Shown here piece by piece: positions 1-8,384 of a DNA stretch of 26,104 bases. The stretch is from an uncultured Bacilli bacterium. GTDB taxonomy: Bacteria; Bacillota_I; Bacilli_A; RF39; UBA660. Both the position numbers and the translations under genes were made by a program. Position 1 is the stretch's first letter. Each line of letters opens with the position of its first letter. The stretch is taken from positions 1-26,104 of the forward strand of contig CAQBKK010000008.1 of assembly GCA_948760655.1 (NCBI GenBank), given 5' to 3'. The notes beneath the pieces are model-generated. The model did no database searches. It was not told the origin of the DNA and worked only from the letters and a program-made list of their open reading frames with translations.

Positions 1-2
1 GT

Positions 3-80
3 GGTTTCACGCTTGCAGGTCCTAACGATTTTAATGCGAGTATTTCTTATGGTGTTCGTCCACGGTTTTTAATTGGATAA
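3..80 (+). CDS. C-terminal end of a pilin-like / DUF6273-like surface protein (partial)
   Basis: An open frame entering from the left edge ends with TAA at 78-80. It encodes about 25 residues finishing SYGVRPRFLIG. The GVRP-plus-hydrophobic ending resembles the end of the lectin/FGE-like domain found in many pilin-like surface proteins of uncultured Bacilli. The complete pilin-like gene at 14704-15540 ends in a comparable way (NPILVV). No start or upstream domain is visible, so the family call rests on a short tail and is tentative. It is followed by a possible terminator. Confidence 0.45.
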   Translation, partial: GFTLAGPNDFNASISYGVRPRFLIG

Positions 81-112
81 AAGAAGGATATAAAAAAATT
101 CTTTTTTTTATC
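76..112 (+). terminator. Possible weak intrinsic terminator
   Basis: GATAAAAGAA at the end of the partial gene can pair, with a bulge, with TTCTTTTTTTTATC ending near 112, which also supplies a T-run. The stem is all A/T apart from the G-C pairs, so it is a weak call. Confidence 0.35.
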
Positions 113-275
113 TAAAAAAGTATAAATACCCCAAACCGCCATATTTTAAGACATAAATCAATTGTATTTAAAACTATAAGAGTGTGAAAATGGTGGACTG
201 CAAAAACTTATATAAATAATCGAAAAATCACTATATTTTTATTAGTAAAAAATTAAGAAAAGTGCAAGAACTCTA
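113..275. other. Intergenic stretch before polA, nothing recognised
   Basis: This AT-rich stretch lies between the left-edge gene tail and the polA promoter. No convincing ORF with a ribosome site, no RNA gene and no strong hairpin is visible on either strand. Confidence 0.5.
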
Positions 276-284
276 TGGTATAAT
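276..284 (+). promoter_or_regulatory. Extended -10 sigma-A promoter of polA
   Basis: TGG followed by TATAAT (279-284) forms an extended -10 element (TGn-TATAAT). No good -35 hexamer lies 17 bases upstream, as is common for extended -10 promoters. Transcription would begin near 291, giving a very short leader that holds the GGAGG ribosome site at 297-301. Confidence 0.6.
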
Positions 285-306
285 ATAGTTATATATGGAG
301 GACATT

Positions 307-2886
307 ATGAAAAAATTAATACTAGTAGATGGCAATAATCTTTTATTTCGTAGTTATTATGCCACTGCCTATTCAGGAAAAATGATGAAAAATTCCAAAG
401 GATTTCCTACCAACGCTTTATATGGTTTTGTTTCTATGATGAATAAAATTATAACAGAAGAAGATCCAGAATACATAGCTGTAGCTTTTGATGTTGGCAA
501 AAATTTTCGTGCAGAAAAATATGCTTTTTATAAAGATGGAAGAAAAGAAACACCCAATGAACTAATAAAGCAAATGCCTTATGCCAGAAAAATACTAGAA
601 GGAATGGGAATTAAATATTTTGAACTAGCCCCCTATGAAGCAGATGATATTATAGGAACACTTTCAAAAAAAGTAGTAGAAGATCCAAATTTTGTAGCAA
701 CGATTATTTCAAGTGATAGAGATTTATTACAACTGATTAATGATCAAGTAGACATAAAACTTTTAAAGCAAAAAGGACATGTTCGTTACAATCCAATCAG
801 CTTTTTTGCAGAATTTAAAATCGAACCTATAAATATTATTGATTTAAAAGCCCTAGCAGGAGATACATCAGATAATATCCCAGGTGTAAAAGGAATAGGA
901 GAAAAAACAGCACTCAATTTACTTACTACTTATAAAACAATCGAAAACCTTTACGAACGTATTGATGAAATCAAAGGAAAAACACAAGAAAAATTAGTTA
1001 CAGAAAAAGAAATGGCTTTTATAAGCAAAGAAATCGCCACCATTTATAATGAAGTACCTTTAGAAATTAATGCATTAGAAGATTTGAAATATGAACGGAT
1101 AGAAACAGAAGAATTAAGTAGAATTTATGAAGAATTAGAATTTTATTCACTTTTAAAAAAATTTGATAAGAAAAAGAACATAACGAATATTGAAAATTTA
1201 AAATGTATAGAAACAGTAGAAGAACTAGAGTTAGATCACATTGTCTCTTTCTATATAGAAGTAAATAGTGCAAACTACCATACAGGTTCTCTACTAGGAA
1301 TGGCAATCACAGACAAAACAAACACCTACTATATAAAAAAGGAACTCATAAAAGAAGTAATTCCCAAATTACAAGATAAAATTTTATACACATTTGATGT
1401 GAAAAAAAACATCGTAGCTTTAAAAAAATTAGATGCTACCTTAGGGAAAGTAAATTATGATTTAATGCTAGCTGCCTACCTTTTAAATTATAGTATCAAA
1501 GATGACATTGCCTATCTAATGCGTCCAGAAGGATACCAAGTAGAATTATATGAAGATACAATTGCTAAAGGAGAATATGATGAAGAAAAATTACCTTTAG
1601 AAATTGCTCTAAAAAGTAAATTTATTTTTGATACCAGAGACAAATATGTACTAGACATAAAAAGAGAAGATATGTTTGATTTATTTTCAGAAATTGAAAT
1701 GCCTCTCGCACCAGTTCTTGCAGATATGGAACTTACAGGAGTTCGAGTAGATAAAAGTATCCTAGAAGAAATGAAAGAAGAATTAAAAATAAAAATTGAG
1801 CGTGTATCGCATGAAATTTATAATATGGCTGGAGAAGAATTCAATATTGCAAGTACAAAACAACTAGGGGAAATTTTGTTTATCAAACTAGGACTTCCTG
1901 GAGGAGTAAAAACCCAAAAAGGATACAAAACAGATGTAAAAGTCATGCACAAATTACTTGGTAGTCATCCCATTATAGAAAAAATCTTAGAATATCGAAA
2001 TCTCGCTAAAATTTATTCAACCTATATTGAGGGATTAGAAAACTTTATTCATGAGGATGGAAAGGTGCATACTATTTTCAAACAAACGCTTACAAGAACA
2101 GGGCGTCTTTCCTCTGTAGAACCTAATATTCAAAACATTCCCGTACGAGATGAAGGAGGAAGAAAAATCAGAAAAGCTTTTTTACCAACCAACGATTGTT
2201 TCCTAAGTGCAGATTACTCACAAATAGAACTTCGTATTCTAGCCCATATATCAAAAAGCCAGGAATTAATTGATGCGTTTGTGCATGATGCTGACATTCA
2301 TACCAAAGTCGCCGCCGATATTCATGGGGTTCCAGAAATCGCTGTAACCAAAAAAATGCGTTCTACTGCCAAAGCCGTTATTTTTGGAATTGTTTATGGA
2401 ATTAGTGGTTTTGGATTAGGAGAAAACCTAGAAATCAGTGCCAAAGAGGCCAAAAAATTTATTGAAAAATACTATGAACTTTATCCTGGAGTGAAACGTT
2501 ATATGGATGAGATTGTCAAAGAAGCCTACCAAGAAGGAAGTGTCAGAACTTTATTCAATCGAAAAAGAGAAATCGAAGAGTTAAATTCTGGTAACTTTAT
2601 GGTACGCCAAGCAGGAGAAAGAATTGCTCTTAATACGCCGATTCAAGGAACGAGTGCTGATATTATAAAAAAGGCGATGATTGAAATTTATGAAGAGTTT
2701 GAGCGCCAGAATATAAAAAGCAAATTGGTAATTCAAGTACATGATGAACTTATTTTCGATTTACTAGAAAGTGAACGTGAACTTGTGACAGAAATTGCAA
2801 CAGAAAAGATGACAAATGCTATTAAACTTTCTGTTCCTTTAAAGGTAAGTAGTGATTATGGTAAAGACTGGTATGAAACAAAATAA
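307..2886 (+). CDS. polA: DNA polymerase I
   Basis: An 859-residue family A DNA polymerase that fills gaps and replaces Okazaki primers. Domains in order: 5'-3' flap exonuclease (about 1-290, with DGNN near the start and the helix-hairpin-helix GVKGIGEKTA), a 3'-5' exonuclease-like fold (about 300-460), and the polymerase domain (about 480-859). Motif A DYSQIELRIL holds catalytic Asp about 636 and motif C VHDELIFD holds Asp about 813. In the middle domain the usual FDTE metal-binding motif reads FYIE and the second catalytic Asp is not evident, so proofreading is probably inactive, as known for Bacillus and Taq enzymes. I start at ATG 307, five bases after GGAGG. The ATG at 295 overlaps that site. 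mutM lies three genes downstream; polA-mutM linkage is also known in B. subtilis. Confidence 0.97.
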   Translation: MKKLILVDGNNLLFRSYYATAYSGKMMKNSKGFPTNALYGFVSMMNKIITEEDPEYIAVAFDVGKNFRAEKYAFYKDGRKETPNELIKQMPYARKILEGMGIKYFELAPYEADDIIGTLSKKVVEDPNFVATIISSDRDLLQLINDQVDIKLLKQKGHVRYNPISFFAEFKIEPINIIDLKALAGDTSDNIPGVKGIGEKTALNLLTTYKTIENLYERIDEIKGKTQEKLVTEKEMAFISKEIATIYNEVPLEINALEDLKYERIETEELSRIYEELEFYSLLKKFDKKKNITNIENLKCIETVEELELDHIVSFYIEVNSANYHTGSLLGMAITDKTNTYYIKKELIKEVIPKLQDKILYTFDVKKNIVALKKLDATLGKVNYDLMLAAYLLNYSIKDDIAYLMRPEGYQVELYEDTIAKGEYDEEKLPLEIALKSKFIFDTRDKYVLDIKREDMFDLFSEIEMPLAPVLADMELTGVRVDKSILEEMKEELKIKIERVSHEIYNMAGEEFNIASTKQLGEILFIKLGLPGGVKTQKGYKTDVKVMHKLLGSHPIIEKILEYRNLAKIYSTYIEGLENFIHEDGKVHTIFKQTLTRTGRLSSVEPNIQNIPVRDEGGRKIRKAFLPTNDCFLSADYSQIELRILAHISKSQELIDAFVHDADIHTKVAADIHGVPEIAVTKKMRSTAKAVIFGIVYGISGFGLGENLEISAKEAKKFIEKYYELYPGVKRYMDEIVKEAYQEGSVRTLFNRKREIEELNSGNFMVRQAGERIALNTPIQGTSADIIKKAMIEIYEEFERQNIKSKLVIQVHDELIFDLLESERELVTEIATEKMTNAIKLSVPLKVSSDYGKDWYETK

Positions 2887-3343
2887 TATTCTTTTAACTG
2901 CTTTTCGAGGAAACAAATATAGTTCTAAAATTTTAGTAGATCAGATTTCAAATGCATACGATAAGTTTGTATTCTCTAACAATTATACTTGTATTTCTAA
3001 TGAAATTTGCAATGTATTTGCTAAAAAGACTTATGACTTCATTATTTGTTTTGGGCAGAAACCCATTATAAAAAGACTTTCTATAGAAACGCTTGCCAAA
3101 CAAAAAAACGAATGCATGGAAACGAATTTTCCAATAAAGGAATTATGTAGGTGTTTGGATGAGAAAAATATTTCTTATAAATTAAGCAAGAACCCAGGAA
3201 CTTCCTATTGTAACTTTTTATACTATAATTTGTTAAAATATGTAGAAGACAATCAATGTCCTACTAAAATCGTATTTATTCATGTTCCTTACTTAGCTAA
3301 TTTTTTAGAATTAAAAAAAGTTGTACATTTATTTGATGAATAA
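2873..3343 (+). CDS. Compact pyroglutamyl-peptidase I-like protein (peptidase C15 fold)
   Basis: A 156-residue protein resembling pyrrolidone-carboxyl peptidase, which removes N-terminal pyroglutamate from peptides. The start ILLTAF matches the family's ILVTGF strand. ICFGQKP followed by LSIETLA gives a candidate catalytic Glu72, NPGTSYCN gives Cys113 and FIHVPY gives His137. The Cys-to-His distance of 24 equals that of Bacillus Pcp. The Glu-to-Cys distance is about 22 residues shorter than usual and the whole protein is short of the usual 200-215 residues, so the substrate loop is trimmed. The start overlaps the end of polA by 14 bases and has no strong ribosome site. ATG 2852 or 2858 are alternatives. 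Co-transcription with polA and the next gene is likely. Activity is uncertain. Confidence 0.7.
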   Translation: MKQNNILLTAFRGNKYSSKILVDQISNAYDKFVFSNNYTCISNEICNVFAKKTYDFIICFGQKPIIKRLSIETLAKQKNECMETNFPIKELCRCLDEKNISYKLSKNPGTSYCNFLYYNLLKYVEDNQCPTKIVFIHVPYLANFLELKKVVHLFDE

Positions 3344-3357
3344 AGGAGTGGAGTGTA

Positions 3358-4080
3358 ATGACTAAGAAACCGATTATTGGAATCATTCCATCATTTAACT
3401 TGGCGGGTGAAACAAATGATCCCTACCAAGACGTTTCTTTCTTTGTTCGCATGTATAGTGATGTGATTGTAGAATCTGGGGGAATTCCAATTGGACTTTT
3501 AACGGAAAATATAGAAGACTATCTTTCCATTTGCGATGGCTATTTGTGGCCAGGTGGAAAAAAAGTTGAAAAAGTTTTTAATCGTTGTATTCAGGATGCT
3601 TTAGAAAATAAGAAACCTTTTTTAGGCATCTGTTTAGGAGCCCAAGCGCTATCTACATATTTAACTATTTTAGAAGAGCAAACACACCTAAAGAAAACAT
3701 TTCTAGAAATCTATCAGGAAAACAAAGAGAAAAATCCATATTTAAAACGATTAAATAGGGGAAATCTCCATGGACATTATGTTACAAAGGATTTAGAAAG
3801 TATTAACAAAGCAAAACATAAGGTGTTTATAAAAAAGAATAGTCTTTTGTATTCTATTTATGAACAAGAAGAGATTTCAGTTGTTAGTCTTCATGAGGTC
3901 GCTATTGCTAGAACATCTAGTAAAGTTGTTATTAGTGGCGAGGCAGAAGATGATGTTGTGGAGGCCATTGAGTATACGAGAAATGGTGCGTCTTTACTAG
4001 GTGTACAATGGCATCCAGAACTTGTGAAAGATAGGAAAGTTTTTGATTGGTTGATTTCTACTGGTAAAAAAGAAAAATAG
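3358..4080 (+). CDS. Gamma-glutamyl-gamma-aminobutyrate hydrolase family protein (class I amidotransferase, peptidase C26)
   Basis: A 240-residue cytoplasmic hydrolase with a class I glutamine-amidotransferase fold. The nucleophile elbow FLGICLGAQAL supplies the catalytic Cys and GVQWHPEL supplies the His-x-Glu partner. The N-terminal KPIIGIIP strand and LWPGGKK (in place of LPGGxD) fit PF07722. Relatives such as PuuD split gamma-glutamyl amides in polyamine breakdown or act on other gamma-glutamyl compounds; no polyamine genes are nearby, so the substrate is unknown. AAAGGAG precedes ATG 3358. It is 14 bases downstream of the pyroglutamyl-peptidase-like gene, so both may act on glutamyl compounds. 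That functional link is inference. Confidence 0.85.
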   Translation: MTKKPIIGIIPSFNLAGETNDPYQDVSFFVRMYSDVIVESGGIPIGLLTENIEDYLSICDGYLWPGGKKVEKVFNRCIQDALENKKPFLGICLGAQALSTYLTILEEQTHLKKTFLEIYQENKEKNPYLKRLNRGNLHGHYVTKDLESINKAKHKVFIKKNSLLYSIYEQEEISVVSLHEVAIARTSSKVVISGEAEDDVVEAIEYTRNGASLLGVQWHPELVKDRKVFDWLISTGKKEK

Positions 4081-4120
4081 GATGATAATATTAAAATAAA
4101 GTAGGAGAAAAGGTGAGGTT

Positions 4121-4939
4121 ATGCCAGAGATTGCAGAGGTAGAAACGGTTAGAAATACATTAAAGAAACAAATTTTAAAGAAAAGGATAAAAGAAGTGAA
4201 GATTTTATATCCAAAGATGATTGTATCGAATGTAGAAAAGTTTTCCTCTATTTTAAAGGGGAATACCTTTTTAGATATTAAAAGAAGAGGAAAATGGCTT
4301 ATTTTTGAGTTAGAGGATCATTATTTGCTTAGTCATCTTCGAATGGAGGGGAAGTTCTTCTTAAAAAATTCTAAGGAAGAAGTTGTGAAGCATGAGCATA
4401 TTGTTATTACATTTCTTGATGGAATGGATTTAAGGTATCATGATACTAGGAAATTTGGACGTATGGAATTGATTAGAAAAGAAGATTTGAAGACAAATCA
4501 GGCGATTGCAAAACAAGGATTTGAACCTGGAGAAGTAGAATTGACAAGCGCGTATCTTTTAGAAAAGTTTAAAAATAAAAATACAGCTATTAAAACTCTT
4601 TTACTGGATCAAACGATTATTAGTGGGCTCGGAAATATTTACGCAAATGAGGTCTTGTTTGATGCTGGGATTTCTCCTTTTAAGAACGGGAAGTCTATTA
4701 CCAAAAAAGAAGCAGAAAGAATTGTAAAAAGTTCTGCTAAAATTATTAAAAGGGCAATGGAACTTGGTGGTACAACGATTAAAAGTTATACTTCTAGTTT
4801 AGGAGTAACAGGAAGATTCCAACAAGAGTTAATGGTACATAAAAGAGAAGGAGAAGAATGTAAAGTTTGCCATACAATCATTAAAAATGAAAAAATCAAT
4901 GGTCGAAGTACGTATTATTGCGAAATTTGCCAAAAATAA
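4121..4939 (+). CDS. mutM: Formamidopyrimidine-DNA glycosylase (Fpg/MutM)
   Basis: A 272-residue base-excision repair enzyme that removes 8-oxoguanine and ring-opened purines and cuts the abasic site. The N-terminus MPEIAEVETVRN supplies the catalytic Pro2 and Glu3. RRGKWL contains the conserved beta-hairpin Lys. LLDQTIISGLGNIYANEVLF is the helix-two-turn-helix signature. The C-terminus carries a CxxC...CxxC zinc finger (CKVC and CEIC). Length is normal for the family. The start ATG has AGGTGA/GTGAGG upstream. It closes the polA-led run, and the promoter of the next gene lies inside its last codons. Confidence 0.96.
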   Translation: MPEIAEVETVRNTLKKQILKKRIKEVKILYPKMIVSNVEKFSSILKGNTFLDIKRRGKWLIFELEDHYLLSHLRMEGKFFLKNSKEEVVKHEHIVITFLDGMDLRYHDTRKFGRMELIRKEDLKTNQAIAKQGFEPGEVELTSAYLLEKFKNKNTAIKTLLLDQTIISGLGNIYANEVLFDAGISPFKNGKSITKKEAERIVKSSAKIIKRAMELGGTTIKSYTSSLGVTGRFQQELMVHKREGEECKVCHTIIKNEKINGRSTYYCEICQK

Positions 4940-4955
4940 TATTTTATGCTATACT
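4927..4955 (+). promoter_or_regulatory. Sigma-A promoter overlapping the mutM 3' end
   Basis: TTGCCA (4927-4932), a 17-base spacer and TATACT (4950-4955), with TGC just before the -10 as an extended element. It would drive the unknown gene at 4987, separating it from the polA-mutM unit. Confidence 0.75.
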
Positions 4956-4986
4956 ATACCATTGATTAAAGGGGAGTGGGATAATT

Positions 4987-5595
4987 ATGGATTATGAAAC
5001 TATATTTCAGGGTATTTGGATGAATTGTGTAGAAGAACATGTGGGAGTAAAAAAACGAAAATTGTTGTCATTGCTTTTAAAAAGGATAAGTTTACTTTCA
5101 AAACAAATGGGACACGTTGAAAGAAAAAGTGAATTTCAAGCTTTTTTCTTAGAGGATTCTTTGCAATGGGTAGAGAATGATATTCCTAATACAATGGTGC
5201 CTTATTATATTCTTACTGAGACAGGTGCAAGATTACCTGGAACGGATGGTACAAAAGATTGTATTAAAAACTATTATTTAAATAAAGCCGAACAAATTGG
5301 CTATTATATTCAAATTTTGAAACAATTGGGTATTACTAGTAAAAAAGCCAAAAATAATAGAGAGCTTTTATTACAAATGGATGCCATGGTGACATTTGTT
5401 AATGAAGTGTATCAATCTGATCTTAAGGAGTTAGATACTTATTTATTGTGTTTGACAGAGTTTCTTCAAGGTAAGACAAAAAAGGTAGAGAAAAACATAC
5501 ATGTATATAATCTTGCAGATTATCTATATGGAGTATTGTCTTCTATAGGATTTGACTTGGATTATTCTTTGTTAGAAGAAAAATATAAGCGTTAG
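4987..5595 (+). CDS. Conserved-looking hypothetical cytoplasmic protein
   Basis: A 202-residue protein with no family I can name. It has no signal peptide or membrane segment and looks mainly helical and soluble. A notable segment is YYILTETGARLPGTDG near residues 76-90, and the C-terminal third is rich in hydrophobic helices ending LEEKYKR. GGGGAGTGG sits seven bases before ATG 4987. It has its own promoter and terminator, so it is a one-gene transcript between mutM and the convergent tmcAL. Confidence 0.75.
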   Translation: MDYETIFQGIWMNCVEEHVGVKKRKLLSLLLKRISLLSKQMGHVERKSEFQAFFLEDSLQWVENDIPNTMVPYYILTETGARLPGTDGTKDCIKNYYLNKAEQIGYYIQILKQLGITSKKAKNNRELLLQMDAMVTFVNEVYQSDLKELDTYLLCLTEFLQGKTKKVEKNIHVYNLADYLYGVLSSIGFDLDYSLLEEKYKR

Positions 5596-5613
5596 AGAAC
5601 TTATATTTTTTTT
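5581..5613. terminator. Bidirectional intrinsic terminator between convergent genes
   Basis: AAATATAAG (5581-5589) pairs perfectly with CTTATATTT (5600-5608), followed by a T-run on the plus strand and a shorter one on the minus strand. It covers the last codons of the 4987 gene and the last codons of tmcAL, and can end both transcripts. Confidence 0.75.
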
Positions 5614-6716
5614 ATGGGGCAATTTTTTATTTCATAAGCATAAGTATTGGTATTCATAATTAAATCATAAACAATAGAAGCATTTATTTCTATTTGGTAT
5701 TGGATAGAATTTTTATCTACTTTACTTGGAATTAAGATTGTATCTTTTCTTTTATTTAAGTATTCTTTTCCTTTTTGATTAAAACCTAATATTTTACAAT
5801 AAGACAAATTGTCTTTTTTATTTTGTTCTTTTGTAATTCCTAAAAGAATATGAATACACATCCGATTTAGTTTGTTATAGGTATAACGTTTGGTTTTTAC
5901 TTTCTCTATAAATTCCTTATAAGTTTTACAGTTTTTTATACTATTTTTTAAGCGATTTTCGATTCCTTCGTCTACGGTTAAAAAAAGATGTAAGTTTGGT
6001 GTAGTGATGATTTTGCATTTTAATAGTTCAAAGAGTTTATTGTAATTTGGAATTTTTAGGTTTTCTTGGCTATCCATTGGAAGATAGTTTGTAATCTCTT
6101 CTTTGTTTTCTAATTTGTTTCTTATGTTCGTAGCACTTACGATTTTTTCTGTACTTTCTGTATCGTGGTAATCGCTTGTTCTTTTTATAGAAAAGGGTTC
6201 GATATTAAAGTTATTATTACGAATGGCTTTTATATAAGAGATAGCAAGTAGGTCGTTTGGATTATTGAAATCGATATTCATATTGATAGATTTTGCGAGA
6301 GCAGTGGGATAATTAACTCCATTTTTTAAAAGTTCTTTTACTTTATGTTGGTAATCTTCAAGGCTTATTTGTTCTACAATTTTTTCAAGAGCGAAAATAT
6401 CGTTTAATTCGCTACCAAAAACTATCTTATTTACTTGGTAGGCGTTTAATAAAGTGAGGGTTACCTCAGCGAAAATGTCTGCCGATTGGGTGCCAAAAAG
6501 AACAGGAAGTTCTAGAATAATATCTATGCCATGATTTAAGGCAATTTTGGTTTTTGCTTCTTTGGTAAGAATACTTATTTCTCCACGTTCTAAAAAATAA
6601 CCATTTAAAACAAGAATTAAGATAGAATCAGGGTAGAGTTCTTTTATTTTTTCAATATGATAGAGGTGTCCATTATGAAAAGGATTATACTCGCAAATGA
6701 TTCCGATGCATTCCAT
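5601..6716 (-). CDS. tmcAL: tRNA(Met) cytidine acetate ligase (TmcAL, YlbM family)
   Basis: A 371-residue nucleotidyltransferase-fold protein. The N-terminus IGIICEYNPFHNGHLYHI holds the NPFHNGH nucleotide-binding motif, followed by ILVLNGYFLERGE (family consensus MSGnFvQRGE) and LELPVLFGTQSADIFA, all diagnostic of the YlbM/TmcAL family. The enzyme uses acetate and ATP to form N4-acetylcytidine at the wobble base of elongator tRNA-Met. Length is near the family's roughly 400 residues. The ATG has AAAGGAGAAA upstream on the minus strand. It is divergent from yceD-rpmF, the same arrangement as ylbM/ylbN-rpmF in B. subtilis, which supports the call. Confidence 0.92.
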   Translation of the reverse strand: MECIGIICEYNPFHNGHLYHIEKIKELYPDSILILVLNGYFLERGEISILTKEAKTKIALNHGIDIILELPVLFGTQSADIFAEVTLTLLNAYQVNKIVFGSELNDIFALEKIVEQISLEDYQHKVKELLKNGVNYPTALAKSINMNIDFNNPNDLLAISYIKAIRNNNFNIEPFSIKRTSDYHDTESTEKIVSATNIRNKLENKEEITNYLPMDSQENLKIPNYNKLFELLKCKIITTPNLHLFLTVDEGIENRLKNSIKNCKTYKEFIEKVKTKRYTYNKLNRMCIHILLGITKEQNKKDNLSYCKILGFNQKGKEYLNKRKDTILIPSKVDKNSIQYQIEINASIVYDLIMNTNTYAYEIKNCPIKKI

Positions 6717-6749
6717 AAAATTTCTCCTTTGTTTTTTAGTTTAACATAG

Positions 6750-6778
6750 TTTTCTTCCTAGCAAAAGTAGTGTATAAT
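6750..6778 (+). promoter_or_regulatory. Probable sigma-A promoter of yceD-rpmF
   Basis: TATAAT at 6773-6778, with a weak -35 (TTTTCT, 6750-6755) 17 bases upstream. It lies in the short divergent gap with tmcAL. Confidence 0.55.
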
Positions 6779-6794
6779 ACTATTGGGTGATAAA

Positions 6795-7280
6795 ATGATT
6801 ATAAATTTATCTAAAATTCCAGAAACAGGATTAGAAATAGATGCGGATGTTACTCTTTCAAAAGAATTGTATCAAAATGCAGATATTCTAGATTTACAAA
6901 ATGTGCATATAATGGGTAATGTGAAATATGATTATGAGAATCATTTAGTACTAGAGTTGCAAGTGAAAGGAGAATTTCAACTAGAAGATGCAATTACTTT
7001 AGAATCAATCGTTTATCCGTTTACCTGCGAAGTGGAGGAAAAACTAGAAAATATCAGCGAATATTGTGGAAAATTTTATGAAAAAAGCAAAAATACTCTT
7101 GATATTAGTGAAATTTTATGGGAGAATATTGTACTAGAGATTCCCATAAGTGCTACAAATTCGAGTAGTGAGGATTTAACATTACAAGGTGAGGGCTGGG
7201 AACTAGTAAATGAAAATAAGAAAAAAATTGATCCAAGATTAGAAAAATTAACAGAACTATTCAAGGATGGGAAGGAGTGA
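6795..7280 (+). CDS. yceD: YceD family (DUF177) protein
   Basis: A 161-residue acidic protein of the YceD/DUF177 family, nearly always encoded just before rpmF. Family marks are a predicted beta core (for example VKGEFQLEDAITLE), the conserved internal Cys in FTCEVEE, and the C-terminal KIDPRLEKLTEL tail. The family has been linked to rRNA handling; the exact role here is unknown. I chose ATG 6795 because GGGTGAT sits at 6785-6791. The in-frame TTG 6783 lies upstream of that site. rpmF begins five bases after the stop. Confidence 0.88.
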   Translation: MIINLSKIPETGLEIDADVTLSKELYQNADILDLQNVHIMGNVKYDYENHLVLELQVKGEFQLEDAITLESIVYPFTCEVEEKLENISEYCGKFYEKSKNTLDISEILWENIVLEIPISATNSSSEDLTLQGEGWELVNENKKKIDPRLEKLTELFKDGKE

Positions 7281-7284
7281 GATC

Positions 7285-7494
7285 ATGTTACAATTAGACA
7301 TTCAAAAATTTGCTGTTCCATTTAGAAGAACAAGTAAAACAAAAAAAAGAATGCGTCGTACTCACTTAAAAAAAGAGGTAGGGGCGATAGAAAAGTGCTC
7401 TAAATGTGGTGCAGCTATTAGACCTCATCGTGCTTGTACAAAGTGTGGAAACTACAAAAATAATGAAGTAATTAAAGTTTCAGAGGAAAAGTAA
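7285..7494 (+). CDS. rpmF: 50S ribosomal protein L32
   Basis: A 69-residue ribosomal protein. AVPFRRTSKTKKRMRRTH is the conserved basic N-terminal block, followed by a zinc ribbon with CSKCG and CTKCG. It has a short extra N-terminal extension (MLQLDIQKF) before the usual AVP start. The start ATG 7285 is preceded by AAGGAG at 7273-7278. It is co-transcribed with yceD and followed by a terminator. Four zinc-ligand cysteines are present, so this is the zinc-binding form. Confidence 0.95.
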   Translation: MLQLDIQKFAVPFRRTSKTKKRMRRTHLKKEVGAIEKCSKCGAAIRPHRACTKCGNYKNNEVIKVSEEK

Positions 7495-7521
7495 ACAACA
7501 TGATAAAAGTGTTGTTTTTTT
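7494..7521 (+). terminator. Intrinsic terminator of yceD-rpmF
   Basis: AACAACA (7494-7500) pairs with TGTTGTT (7510-7516), followed by a run of T to 7521. Confidence 0.8.
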
Positions 7522-7528
7522 ATAGCAT

Positions 7529-7552
7529 AAAAAAAATTCTACGATAGAATTT
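7529..7552 (-). terminator. Intrinsic terminator of the secreted-protein gene
   Basis: On the minus strand AAATTCTA, loop TCG, TAGAATTT is followed by a long T-run. It directly follows the stop codon of the minus-strand gene at 7551. Confidence 0.75.
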
Positions 7553-8235
7553 ATTTTTTTTCTAGATGGAAAGACTTACTTGTAAGTACATAATCACAAT
7601 TGTTTAAAACATCTAAAATTGCTTTCAAATCGTTTTCAGTGTATTTATCTTTTTGCATATCTTCAGGAATAAAATCAGAAATATTTACAATACGCCCATA
7701 TTCTAATGGAGTTTCTTCCTCCCATAAATAATCTATATTAAAATCGGCAAAATTAGAGATAAACGTTTGATCTATTAAATTATAATCGGTTCGAATAACA
7801 AAATTTTTACCCAATGTAGAAACAGAAGTATATTCTTCTTGTTCGTATTTTCTTACAGCAGTACCATCGTTTTTTAAGAATTTATTTCCATTTTTATCAT
7901 AAAACGCTGTACTTCTTAAAAATCGTATTTTATTAAAAACGAAGAAGTAATTTCTTGCATCCTGAGGATCAACATTTGGAATATCCGTGACAAGCCATAA
8001 AGAATTGTGATCAAATAAAGGAACTTCATAGCTTGGTTCAACAACCATTTCATGTATTTTTTCATCAATCTTTTCAAATCCCTCAAGAATAGTTTTTCCC
8101 CATTTTTTTGCTTTCTCTTTTACTTCTTTTATGGTTTCATCTTCTTCCTCTATAATAGTTATAGTCTCATTAGCACAAACAGAAGAAGGAGCACTAAGAC
8201 TGACAAATAAAGCTATAAAGAGTCTTTTTATCCAT
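7551..8235 (-). pseudogene. Secreted protein of unknown function, reading frame broken just after the start codon
   Basis: The open frame from ATG 8048 gives only 165 residues, but the same frame continues upstream as a clean signal peptide, RLFIALFVSLSAPSSVCA, followed by ETITIIEEEDE and a charged helical stretch. No ATG, GTG or TTG exists in that frame. An ATG at 8235, seven bases after GAGG, is one base out of frame. Loss of one A from the A5 run (complement of 8225-8229) would give MDKRLFIALF and a single protein of about 227 residues. So either the gene carries a frameshift, the base is an assembly error, or slippage restores the frame. The mature part has aromatic-rich segments (NYFFVFNKIRFLR, IDYLWEEETP) but no family I recognise. 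Confidence 0.6.
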
Positions 8236-8263
8236 AACGTAACCTCTTTTCTAATCTTATTGT

Positions 8264-8292
8264 ATTGTACTCGATTTAAATTAGAAAAACAA
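8264..8292 (-). promoter_or_regulatory. Sigma-A promoter of the secreted-protein gene
   Basis: On the minus strand TTGTTT (8292-8287), a 17-base spacer and TACAAT (8269-8264). Its position fits the start at ATG 8235, supporting translation from there rather than from 8048. Confidence 0.6.
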
Positions 8293-8384
8293 CTACATAA
8301 AATACCAAGAAAATTGATTATAATATATTGGAATAAATTATAAAAATTTAAAAAATGAATGAAAAGAAGAATAAATTGCGATTG

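Noticed and set aside
8131..8343. Plus-strand 70-codon ORF
   Set aside because: It lies opposite the signal-peptide region of the minus-strand secreted protein, has no ribosome site and has low-complexity content.
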